Position numbers and translations under genes: made by a program. This document shows, piece by piece, positions 24,531 through 32,078 of a stretch of 37,858 nt of DNA. Source of the DNA: Alphaproteobacteria bacterium. Its GTDB lineage: Bacteria; Pseudomonadota; Alphaproteobacteria; Rickettsiales; UBA8987. A model generated the notes under the pieces. That model did not search any database, was not told the DNA's origin, and worked only from the letters and a program-made list of their open reading frames with translations. How positions within the stretch are numbered: position 1 is the stretch's first letter; each line of letters starts with the position of its first letter. Location: NCBI GenBank assembly GCA_030429725.1, contig JAUIEX010000016.1, forward strand, positions 1 to 37,858, read 5' to 3'.

Positions 24531-25837
24531 CCTATCTCAATCGCTATATTCCTTTGCTTCTTTTACTCATCGGCTGCATCAGCATGACAGGTTGCATGCA
24601 AAAACCCGATGAATATATGGATGCTAATTTTGAAGTTTATGGCAACACCACCTGCCACTCTCTGGCCGCTGTCTTTGACCCAGCCACAGCAACAAAGCTC
24701 ACAGTTCCTATTACGGGGCAAGGCATTTCAGAATATATGATCACCCGCATTCAAAATCTGATGGGGGATGCACGGCAGGATATCTTTGAAACGATTGGCA
24801 CGGATCCAGGCTGGCAAAATATTGTGAGTTCTATGATGGTGATGGCCATTGTTTTCTTCAGTATGGCTATCCTTTTCGGCATCACTCAGGCCAATGGTTA
24901 TGTTGTCTTTATTTTCCTCACGAAGCTAATTCTTGTTTGGCAACTCAGCACTAATTTTGCGCTGTTTGATGAGCTGATTATTCAGAATTTTGAGGCATTG
25001 GTTGGCGGACTTACCAGCTCAGTGGCAAGTATCTTCTCCGCCGGGATGGATTTTAGCTCATCCGGCAGCAACAGCATGTTTGAGGCCATGGATACCATGC
25101 TCAGCATGCTCTTTAATGAACGTTTCATTAAAACGGCGATTGCCGTGATCACCACCGGTTGGGCAGGAATGATTTATTTTGTCTTACTTGTCTTCCTGAT
25201 GGCATCCTATATTTTTGCCATCTTCAAAGCATTGAAAGTGTTTATTGTGGCGATCATTGCACGCTCATTACTGTATGCCGTAGCGCCCTTGTTCCTTGCC
25301 TTTGCTTTATTTAGCCAAACGAAGACAATGTTTGATGGCTGGCTTGAGCAGATCATTAACTTCTCAATTCAACCTATCTTCCTTTTTATCTTCCTGGGGA
25401 TGTTCCATGTTACGATCATGGGCTTTATCGTTACAATCATTAACACCACCGGAGAGGAGGTTTGTTACCGTGAAATTGTGGATATGTCCGCACTGGGAAC
25501 CTCCATCTTTGGTTATGGCATTCAGAATATGTACGGACAATATATTGAAGGCCCCGAAGCGGAGCTTCCTTTTAATATTTGGTCGATTATTTCCGTTTTC
25601 GTTCTTTGCTACCTTATGGGCAAAATGTGTGACTGGGTGCTGCAACTTTCCAGCCGCCTTTCAAGTGGTTATGTCAACCTTGGAGGCACCGCAATGCCAG
25701 GCCTTGACGGCAGGGACGGCTTAATCGGCGCCAGCAAAGAGATGATTTTCGGCGGCGGTAAAGCCATTGGTAAAACTCTGACTGGTGGCGGCAATGCACC
25801 GCCGGTTAGAGAAACCCGACGGTCAACACCAAGTTAA
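24527..25837 (+). CDS. VirB6 paralogue 3, lipoprotein-like N-terminus
   Basis: Third and shortest VirB6-type protein, 436 residues, again starting within ATGA of the previous gene. The N-terminus ends in a lipobox (ISMTGC, C23; LIGC at C17 is an alternative), so it may be lipidated, unlike the signal peptides of paralogues 1 and 2. The core has APLFLAFALFSQTKTMFDGW and FSIQP, the same spaced motif as its neighbours (P...L...T...F...W, then QP), and several hydrophobic helices. The C-terminus is a cytosolic Gly/Arg-rich tail ending RETRRSTPS. It is the last gene of the coupled block. Lipidation of a polytopic VirB6 is unusual and rests on the sequence motif only. Confidence 0.86.
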   Translation: MTYLNRYIPLLLLLIGCISMTGCMQKPDEYMDANFEVYGNTTCHSLAAVFDPATATKLTVPITGQGISEYMITRIQNLMGDARQDIFETIGTDPGWQNIVSSMMVMAIVFFSMAILFGITQANGYVVFIFLTKLILVWQLSTNFALFDELIIQNFEALVGGLTSSVASIFSAGMDFSSSGSNSMFEAMDTMLSMLFNERFIKTAIAVITTGWAGMIYFVLLVFLMASYIFAIFKALKVFIVAIIARSLLYAVAPLFLAFALFSQTKTMFDGWLEQIINFSIQPIFLFIFLGMFHVTIMGFIVTIINTTGEEVCYREIVDMSALGTSIFGYGIQNMYGQYIEGPEAELPFNIWSIISVFVLCYLMGKMCDWVLQLSSRLSSGYVNLGGTAMPGLDGRDGLIGASKEMIFGGGKAIGKTLTGGGNAPPVRETRRSTPS

Positions 25838-25921
25838 AAAATAATGTGAATTCCGGGCATCATTAGTGTAGACTTTTTTCCATCTACCACTTATGAAATG
25901 AGGCTACTAGTTGGGGGTTCA

Positions 25922-26083
25922 ATGCGCATATTTTGTTTAGCACTTATTCTGGTTACCACGGTTGCTTGCCAGTCCAAAGCGCCGGAGCTTAAGAGTCCCT
26001 GCGTCAGCGCTGCCGGCGGCCCATGTGGGGATCGTGTCCCGGCAAATCAATGGCTGCTTCGTCCCACCGCTTTTGAGATTTAG
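25922..26083 (+). CDS. Small lipoprotein, VirB7-like candidate
   Basis: A 53-residue protein with a lipoprotein signal (LALILVTTVAC, lipid-attachment C16) and a short mature part carrying SPCVSAAGGPCGDRVPANQW. Size, lipobox, two further cysteines and position right after the virB6 genes fit VirB7, the outer-membrane lipoprotein that stabilises VirB9, but sequence identity is too low to be certain. The ATG at 25922 is preferred because a GGGGG stretch lies upstream and the signal peptide then starts normally; an earlier in-frame ATG (25898) would add eight residues. The 84-bp gap from virB6-3 means it may have its own promoter. thrB follows after 14 bp. Confidence 0.6.
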   Translation: MRIFCLALILVTTVACQSKAPELKSPCVSAAGGPCGDRVPANQWLLRPTAFEI

Positions 26084-26097
26084 CCCCTTTACAACTC

Positions 26098-27060
26098 ATG
26101 GCAGTGTATACGCATGTCTCGGATGCGGATTTTGAAGAAATTTTAACGCATTACTCCCTCGGAGATTTCGTTGCTGCAACGGGCATTACAGGCGGCGTTG
26201 AAAATACCAACTATTTTTTAACAACAAGCACCGGGCGTTTCATTGCTACGATCTACGAAAAACGCGTTAATCCGAAAGAGTTGCCATTCTTCCTGAATTT
26301 AATGAATGAGCTTCATCACAAGGGCGTTTCATGCCCGGATGTTATCGCCAAAAAAGATAGCACTTACCTCCATCGCTTTGCAGATAAACCCTTTGCAATC
26401 ACTCGCTTCCTGAGCGGAAAATCCGTTTCCTCCATTACCCAGACACAATGCCGAAAACTTGGCGTGGCGCTGGCGGAATTTCATCAGGCCGCACAAACTT
26501 TCCAGATGCAGCGCCCCAACACCATGAGCCTGCCGGCCTGGCAGGAGATGTGGGCATCGCTCAAAGATGATGCACATAAATGGAAACCAGGCGCTGAAAA
26601 TGAAATCTCAGCGCTTCTGGAAAGCATCAAAACCAGATGGCCAACTGACCTTCCCACGGGGATTATCCATGCCGACCTCTTCCCGGATAATGTCTTTTTT
26701 CTGGAAGGCGAAGTTTCTGGCATTATTGATTTTTACTTCGCCTGCAATGATTTCCTCGCCTACGATATTGCCATCTGCCTGAATGCATGGTGCTTTGAGC
26801 ATGAAACGGAGTTTAATATCACCCGCGCCCGGCATTTACTGGCAGGTTATCAATCCATACGCCCCTTAAGCAATAATGAAAAACTGGCACTTCCCACCTT
26901 ATGCATGGGTGCGGGGCTGCGCTTCCTGCTCACCCGGCTGCATGATTGGCTGCATCAGGAAAAAGGGGCGCTGGTTAAGCCAAAAAACCCACAGGAATAT
27001 CTGGCAAAAGTACAATTTCATCAACATGTTAAGGACATGTCGGAATACGGACTATCCTAA
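26098..27060 (+). CDS. thrB: Homoserine kinase (ThrB2 type)
   Basis: Phosphorylates homoserine in threonine synthesis; this is the aminoglycoside-phosphotransferase-fold form used by many alphaproteobacteria, not the GHMP form of E. coli. The 320-residue protein begins MAVYTHVSDADFEEIL and contains GGVENTNYFLTTSTGRFIATIYEK (nucleotide-binding strands), the Brenner catalytic motif GIIHADLFPDNVFF and the metal-binding GIIDFYFACND. No clear ribosome site precedes the ATG. It starts 14 bp after the small lipoprotein gene and converges with nadC at a 16-bp gap. Other threonine genes are not in the window, so it stands alone, with the preceding lipoprotein as the only possible operon partner. Confidence 0.94.
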   Translation: MAVYTHVSDADFEEILTHYSLGDFVAATGITGGVENTNYFLTTSTGRFIATIYEKRVNPKELPFFLNLMNELHHKGVSCPDVIAKKDSTYLHRFADKPFAITRFLSGKSVSSITQTQCRKLGVALAEFHQAAQTFQMQRPNTMSLPAWQEMWASLKDDAHKWKPGAENEISALLESIKTRWPTDLPTGIIHADLFPDNVFFLEGEVSGIIDFYFACNDFLAYDIAICLNAWCFEHETEFNITRARHLLAGYQSIRPLSNNEKLALPTLCMGAGLRFLLTRLHDWLHQEKGALVKPKNPQEYLAKVQFHQHVKDMSEYGLS

Positions 27061-27076
27061 GCCTGAGCTAAAAATA

Positions 27077-27964
27077 TCAATAGCTAAAAATATCAAGCCC
27101 GATATCAATGGCTTTGGCCGAATGCGTCAACGCACCCACTGAAATTGCATCCACGCCACTTTCTGCCACCGCACGCACCGTCTCCAGCATCATATTGCCA
27201 CTGGCTTCTAATTGCACTTTTGATGCTAACTGCTGACGCATTTCCACGGCCTGCTTTAGCTCTTCAATACTCATATTATCCAGCAACAGCCAATCCACAC
27301 CAAGCGGCAGTGCCGTTTTAACTTGCTCTAACGTATCGCATTCCACTTCCAGCATCAGCCCACGCTGGTTTCCCTGCCTGGCCAGCGCGATCGCCTGCGC
27401 AATGCCCCCGGCAATGGCAATATGATTATCTTTAATCAGAATCATATCATCAAGACGCATCCGGTGATTTTCACATCCACCGATTTTAACGGCATATTTA
27501 GATAACCCTCGTAGCCCCGGCAGTGTTTTACGCGTATCCAATAGTTTGACCGGCAAGCCCTCAAGCTTCATTGAAAATTGATGCGCCAGCGAAGCAATGC
27601 CACAAAGTTGCTGAACGATATTGAGCGCCACACGCTCCCCGGCTAATATCCCCCGCGCCCTGCCCTGAACTGTCAATAACCGGCTTCCCGCATCAATAAA
27701 TTCACCTTCCTGAACATGTTGTTCCCAGCCTATGGTTGCATCCACCTGGCGAAAAACTTCAGCAAGCACCGGCAACCCACACATCACCGAAGCCTGCCTC
27801 AGGACAAAATCAGCCTTAATAACGGCATCCTCCGGAATCGTTAAAATACTGGTAATATCCCCGTCTCCAATATCTTCCTTAAGTGCGTAACGAATCAATT
27901 CGGAAGCATCTGCCTCATCAAGCGCATACGGGCTGATAATGCCAAAAGGAGATGGGTATTGCAT
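27077..27964 (-). CDS. nadC: Nicotinate-nucleotide pyrophosphorylase (quinolinate phosphoribosyltransferase)
   Basis: Makes nicotinate mononucleotide from quinolinate and PRPP in de novo NAD synthesis. The protein (295 residues from the chosen start) shows ALKEDIGDGDITS near the N-terminus and RGILAGERVALNIVQQLCGIAS. It also has the PRPP/quinolinate region DTRKTLPGLRGLSKYAVKIGGCENHR, then DMILIKDNHI, LEVECDT, LLLDNMS and the final EASGNMMLETVRAVAESGVDAISVGALTHS. An upstream ATG at 28012 would add 16 residues of unconserved sequence, so 27964 is preferred, though neither has a clear ribosome site. The window holds no nadA or nadB. It is divergent from the iscX gene. Confidence 0.93.
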   Translation of the reverse strand: MQYPSPFGIISPYALDEADASELIRYALKEDIGDGDITSILTIPEDAVIKADFVLRQASVMCGLPVLAEVFRQVDATIGWEQHVQEGEFIDAGSRLLTVQGRARGILAGERVALNIVQQLCGIASLAHQFSMKLEGLPVKLLDTRKTLPGLRGLSKYAVKIGGCENHRMRLDDMILIKDNHIAIAGGIAQAIALARQGNQRGLMLEVECDTLEQVKTALPLGVDWLLLDNMSIEELKQAVEMRQQLASKVQLEASGNMMLETVRAVAESGVDAISVGALTHSAKAIDIGLDIFSY

Positions 27965-28030
27965 GGCATGGGTGCTACTGCTATCACACGGAAGATGCAA
28001 GTATGTTTGCATGTGGGAGCTTGATTCATT

Positions 28031-28225
28031 ATGAAGTGGACGGACACATTCGATATTGCCATGGCACTAGAGGACGCCCACCCGGATGAGGATAATGTTA
28101 ACCTTCGTTTTACTGACTTGCATGCGTGGGTTTGCGCACTGGAGGGGTTTGATGATAACCCCCAAACATCGAATGAACGCATTTTAGAAGCCATTCAAAT
28201 GGCCTGGATAGAGGAACGCGAATAA
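28031..28225 (+). CDS. iscX: Fe-S assembly protein IscX
   Basis: Small acidic protein that binds IscS and iron and modulates cluster assembly. The 64-residue protein follows the E. coli IscX pattern through nearly its whole length: KWTDTFDIAMAL, DAHPDEDN, LRFTDLHAWVCALEGFDDNP and SNERILEAIQMAWIEE, including the DLHxWV core and acidic patches. It normally ends the isc operon; here it is about 20 kb from that operon, beside nadC. It ends one base before the following OmpA-domain lipoprotein gene, so those two are probably co-transcribed. A possible GGGAG ribosome site is far (about 12 bases) from the ATG. Confidence 0.92.
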   Translation: MKWTDTFDIAMALEDAHPDEDNVNLRFTDLHAWVCALEGFDDNPQTSNERILEAIQMAWIEERE

Positions 28226-28226
28226 C

Positions 28227-29204
28227 ATGAGATATTTTATAGCATTATTTATAGGCCTGATTCTTTCCGCCTGCCAGATGACGAGCAAAACATCGGCAAC
28301 AATCTACCATCTTGAGCTGGCCAAGCTTTATGATGCCTATGCTCAAACATCCACCATCCCTGCCGTCTCTCAGGAATTTTCCAGCCGCGCCAGCGCTGCC
28401 CGCACCGGCAGAAATCTTATGCCGTTAGTGCCAAATGCCACAACTTTGCGTCCTTCTGCCTTTGCGCCCTTAAACGACGCCAGAGAATTGTTATTTGATG
28501 AAACAGAGGGACAGATCAAACACACGGCAACGCGCGAAGCTGCTAATGTTTTCTTTTATTATGATTGTTGGGTAATGGAAGAAACCCATTGGATGGTACA
28601 ACATTCCACCACCTGCCGGGATGAATTCTTCAGCGCCATTTATCAGCTTCAGCAAGCGAAAAACCGCCTCGCATACCAGAAAGATGAGCCATATAAATTA
28701 CCGGCATCATTGACGGCCGAATACCCTGAAAATGCAGGAAAGAATACCGATGGCGGCCCCATCACGGACACACGTCAGAATGCTCAACTCCCGCTTTCCA
28801 TGCAAAAAGCCCCTCTCCTATTAACGGGCGACGCTCCCGCAGCCTCAGCCGGCGCACCGGCGGTTAAGAAAGAAGAATATATTATTTATCATGGGTTTGA
28901 CATGTCTTCTCCTTTAACGGCTTCCATTGGCACCATTGACGACGTTGCGCGCGAAGCCAAAGCCGCCCCAGCCCTTCGTATTAGCATTCAAGGGCACACG
29001 GATACTTCCGGCAGCGATGCCTATAATCTTCGCCTCTCACAAAAACGCGCCGAGGCCGTTAAAGAGAAGCTGATTGAACGCCAGGTGAACGCCGCCCGCA
29101 TGGAAGCGTTGGGCTTTGGAGAGACCGACCTTCGTGAAACAACGGCAGATGGCATCAAAAATCAGGAAAACCGCCGCACAGAAGTCTATTTCCTTGAAAA
29201 TTAA
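28227..29204 (+). CDS. OmpA-domain lipoprotein
   Basis: Predicted outer-membrane lipoprotein that would bind peptidoglycan through its C-terminus. The 325-residue protein has a signal peptide ending LILSAC with the lipid-attachment Cys at residue 16. A largely helical middle follows (about residues 20-200), including a Cys pair (YYDCWV and STTCRD). The OmpA-like domain occupies about residues 215-325 (ISIQGHTDTSGSDAYNLRLS, KRAEAVKEKL, ALGFGETDLR, ENRRTEVYF). The central part is not recognised. Pal-like proteins are shorter, so this is a longer relative. It begins one base after iscX. Confidence 0.9.
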   Translation: MRYFIALFIGLILSACQMTSKTSATIYHLELAKLYDAYAQTSTIPAVSQEFSSRASAARTGRNLMPLVPNATTLRPSAFAPLNDARELLFDETEGQIKHTATREAANVFFYYDCWVMEETHWMVQHSTTCRDEFFSAIYQLQQAKNRLAYQKDEPYKLPASLTAEYPENAGKNTDGGPITDTRQNAQLPLSMQKAPLLLTGDAPAASAGAPAVKKEEYIIYHGFDMSSPLTASIGTIDDVAREAKAAPALRISIQGHTDTSGSDAYNLRLSQKRAEAVKEKLIERQVNAARMEALGFGETDLRETTADGIKNQENRRTEVYFLEN

Positions 29205-29234
29205 TCTGTAAGACACGTTTAATATTTCAGCAAT

Positions 29235-30683
29235 ATGATCAATCTTCGCCCTATTTTAATGGTTACCGGCGTTTTGCTGGGCATTCTGTCATTTGCAATG
29301 CTTTTTCCCGCGCTTGCTGATGCTCTAAGCGGGCATGGAAACTGGATTTTCTTCTTAGTTTCAGCATTCCTAACAGGATTTGTGGGCGGCGCACTTTACC
29401 TCACAAATCAGGGGCAAAAGGGCGAACTCACCATCAAGCAGGCATTTCTGCTGACCACCATCAGCTGGTTAACGTTGGTTATCTTTGCCGCATTGCCGTT
29501 CATGTTTTGTGATATTCATCTTAGTTTCAGCGACGCATTTTTTGAATCTATGTCCGGCATTACAACAACCGGGGCAACGGTTATCATCAGCGTTGATAAT
29601 GTCTCAAAGGGCATCTTGCTTTGGCGCGCAATTTTGCAATGGCTTGGCGGTATCGGGATCATCGTTATGGCAATGTCTTTGCTGCCTTTGCTGAAAATTG
29701 GCGGAATGCAACTTTTCAGGACGGAATCTTCCGACACGGCGGATAAGGTTCTTCCTCGCGCCCAGCAGGTGGCCAATGCCATTTTAGGGGTTTATTTCAT
29801 TTTAACGGTTTTATGTTTTGGTGGCATGTGGCTGGCAGGAATGAAGGCGTTTGATGCGTTGGCGCATGCGTTGACCACGGTTTCAACGGGTGGTTTTTCC
29901 ACCCACAATATGTCCATAGGCTATTATGACAGCCCCATTATTGAAGTGATCATGACCATCTTCATGCTGCTTGGAAGCATTCCATTTGTTCTCTATATCC
30001 AAATGCTTCGCGGAAGGACGCTGGCCTTGTGGATGGATAGTCAGGTGCGTTGGTTTTTTATCATTGTTATTATTTCCGTTGGGTTGGCCTTTTGCTGGCT
30101 GGTCTTTGGCATGCGGCTGCCCGTTGGGCTGGCGCTGCGCGAGTCATCTTTTAACGTGATTTCAATCATCACAACGTCAGGCTTTTCAACCATGGATTAT
30201 AATATCTGGGGTGATTTTGCCATCACCGCCCTCTTCCTGCTGACCGTGGTTGGTGGCTGCACGGGTTCCACGGCAGGCGGCATTAAAATTTTTCGTTTTC
30301 AGGTACTGTTTTCCAGTGCACAAACACAGGTTTATCAGCTTATGCAGCCGCATGGCGTGTTCCGCCCGATGTTTAACGGCAAGCCTATTTCTGAAAATAT
30401 TATGAGCTCCGTGATGAGTTTTATCATCTTCTTCGGCTTTATCTTCTCACTGCTGGCCATCTTGCTGGGCTTTACCGGGTTGGATTACCTCAGCAGCATG
30501 AGCACCGCAGCCAGCATGATAGCCAATGTTGGCCCTGGTCTTGGGCCGCATGTTGGGCCGGCCGGTAATTTTGCTTTCTTAACGGACAGTGCAAAATGGA
30601 TCTGCTCTTTCGGTATGCTTATCGGCCGGCTTGAGATTTTCACTATTTTAGTGCTGCTTTCTCCTCGTTTTTGGAGAACATAA
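29235..30683 (+). CDS. trkH: TrkH-family potassium transporter
   Basis: Membrane subunit of the Trk potassium uptake system, normally gated by the NAD/ATP-binding TrkA, which is not in this window. The 482-residue protein shows four pore-loop filters with glycine: SMSGITTTGATV, LTTVSTGGFST, ISIITTSGFSTMDY and the TAASMIANVGPGLG segment, each between pairs of hydrophobic helices. GGCTGSTAGGIKIFR follows the third. Length and filter pattern fit TrkH/TrkG. It starts 30 bp after the OmpA-domain gene on the same strand. An alternative name, KtrB, is less likely because of the longer N-terminus and number of helices. Confidence 0.95.
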   Translation: MINLRPILMVTGVLLGILSFAMLFPALADALSGHGNWIFFLVSAFLTGFVGGALYLTNQGQKGELTIKQAFLLTTISWLTLVIFAALPFMFCDIHLSFSDAFFESMSGITTTGATVIISVDNVSKGILLWRAILQWLGGIGIIVMAMSLLPLLKIGGMQLFRTESSDTADKVLPRAQQVANAILGVYFILTVLCFGGMWLAGMKAFDALAHALTTVSTGGFSTHNMSIGYYDSPIIEVIMTIFMLLGSIPFVLYIQMLRGRTLALWMDSQVRWFFIIVIISVGLAFCWLVFGMRLPVGLALRESSFNVISIITTSGFSTMDYNIWGDFAITALFLLTVVGGCTGSTAGGIKIFRFQVLFSSAQTQVYQLMQPHGVFRPMFNGKPISENIMSSVMSFIIFFGFIFSLLAILLGFTGLDYLSSMSTAASMIANVGPGLGPHVGPAGNFAFLTDSAKWICSFGMLIGRLEIFTILVLLSPRFWRT

Positions 30684-30693
30684 ATAAGTTGCA

Positions 30694-30722
30694 GGAAATG
30701 ATTGCGCCATTGCGCCATTTCC
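30694..30722 (+). repeat. Hairpin after trkH
   Basis: GGAAATG (30694-30700) and CATTTCC (30716-30722) pair around a 15-nt loop that holds a tandem ATTGCGCC duplication (30701-30716). No T run follows, so an intrinsic terminator is doubtful; it may be an mRNA 3' end structure. Confidence 0.4.
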
Positions 30723-30768
30723 AGCAAATTACTTTCACCATTTTATAACAATGCCTAAGGAGCACCCC

Positions 30769-31233
30769 ATGACAGTCGAAGAAAATCTGGCATCCCATAA
30801 TATTCAGTTACCTGAGGTTTCAGCGCCTGCCGCCGCCTATGTACCTTATCAGATCAGCGGCAAGCAGCTTGTGATTTCCGGCCAATTGCCCTTTGCCAAT
30901 GGCGCACTAAGCCACACAGGCCAGCTTGGAAAAGATCAGGCATTAGAAGCCGGGCAGGCTTGCGCGCGTATCTGTGCGCTCAATGTTCTTGCCCATGCTA
31001 AAAATGCGTGCGGCGGCGACCTGAACAGAATATCTAAAACCATCAAGCTGGAAATTCTAGTCAGCGCCACGGCTGATTTTGATCAGCCCCACATCGTTGC
31101 TAATGGCGCTTCACAGCTTATTCTTGATGCGCTGGGCGCAGATAAAGGCAAGCATGCCCGCGTGGCTTATGGCGTTTCCGTACTGCCGATGAATGCCGCC
31201 GTGGAAGTGGCTGCAACCTTTGAATTGGCCTAG
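30769..31233 (+). CDS. RidA/YjgF family protein
   Basis: Family of small trimeric proteins, often enamine/imine deaminases, that remove reactive PLP-enzyme intermediates. From the ATG at 30769 the protein has 154 residues; AAGGAG lies six bases before it, whereas the earlier in-frame ATG at 30751 has none. The family fold is recognised from QLVISGQLPF, the Arg of HARVAYGVSVLPMNAAVEVAATFEL (the conserved basic residue of the active pocket) and the overall length. The protein is slightly longer than E. coli RidA (128) and belongs to the longer form found in alphaproteobacteria. Its stop codon shares CTAG with that of the convergent hisN. The precise substrate cannot be assigned. Confidence 0.9.
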   Translation: MTVEENLASHNIQLPEVSAPAAAYVPYQISGKQLVISGQLPFANGALSHTGQLGKDQALEAGQACARICALNVLAHAKNACGGDLNRISKTIKLEILVSATADFDQPHIVANGASQLILDALGADKGKHARVAYGVSVLPMNAAVEVAATFELA

Positions 31234-32012
31234 CCTTCCCTCAGCATTTCCAGAATCTGCCGGTGAAGCCTCGCATCACCACAGACAACCACATTCCCAT
31301 CAGATTGCTGGGTGATGGCCTTGCCCTGCCAGTCTGTCATAATGCCACCGGCACTGTGGATAATCGGCGCTAATGCGCTAAAATCATGGAGTTTCAGCCC
31401 GCACTCAATCACCACATCCACGCGACCGCGCGCCAAAAGCCCGTAAGAATAGCAGTCACCACCATAAATGGCGTGACGGCTTTTTCCCCGTATCGTCTTA
31501 AATTGCTTGAATTGCTCAACATCAAAAAGATCCGGACTGGTGGTGCATAATGTTGCCTCGGATAACGCCGCGCAAGCACGCGTGTGAATAACATCGCCAC
31601 CATACAGACACTCCCCGCCGCCAACACCCAGCCACCGCTCCCCGGTAATGGGTTGATCAATCAGGCCAAGAACAGGCTCCCCCTGATGCATTAAAGAGAT
31701 CAATGTTCCAAAAATCGGGCGGCCAATCATAAAACTTTGCGTGCCGTCAATCGGGTCTAACACCCAAACAAACTCAGCGTCCGGATTCACATCATCATAT
31801 TCCTCGCCAATGATCCCATGCGTCGGATAATTTTCTGTAATCTGCGCCCGAAGCGCCATTTCCACCGCCAGATCAATTTCCGTCACCGGGCTTTGATCCT
31901 GCTTAAGCACAATATTCGGGATAGCATGGTAGGCATCACGAATAATTTGCCCTGAGATATCGGCCAATTTTGACATGAAGTTCTGATACGGCTGGAGGGG
32001 TAAATCACGCAT
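31230..32012 (-). CDS. hisN: Inositol-monophosphatase-family phosphatase, likely histidinol-phosphatase HisN
   Basis: Mg-dependent phosphatase of the IMPase superfamily. Family motifs are KQDQSPVTEIDLAVE, GEE(Y/D), WVLDPIDGTQSFMIGRP (metal-binding DPIDGT, about residues 82-87 from the chosen start) and GLKLHDFSALAPIIHSAGG (the WD-type D motif). The histidine-linked assignment is based on closest family type: GGDCYSYGLLARGRVDVVIE is seen in HisN. suhB-type inositol phosphatase or a cysQ-like role is possible. The start is uncertain: ATG at 32012 (MRDLPLQPY) is chosen; longer frames (32039, 32060) would run into the divergent dadA region. It converges with the RidA gene and overlaps at the shared stop. 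Confidence 0.85.
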   Translation of the reverse strand: MRDLPLQPYQNFMSKLADISGQIIRDAYHAIPNIVLKQDQSPVTEIDLAVEMALRAQITENYPTHGIIGEEYDDVNPDAEFVWVLDPIDGTQSFMIGRPIFGTLISLMHQGEPVLGLIDQPITGERWLGVGGGECLYGGDVIHTRACAALSEATLCTTSPDLFDVEQFKQFKTIRGKSRHAIYGGDCYSYGLLARGRVDVVIECGLKLHDFSALAPIIHSAGGIMTDWQGKAITQQSDGNVVVCGDARLHRQILEMLREG

Positions 32013-32078
32013 ATTTCTGTGCCCATAAAATTGTTTCATGTTATGATTAACAAAGTTCATGGAGGTTGGGTAGCGCTT

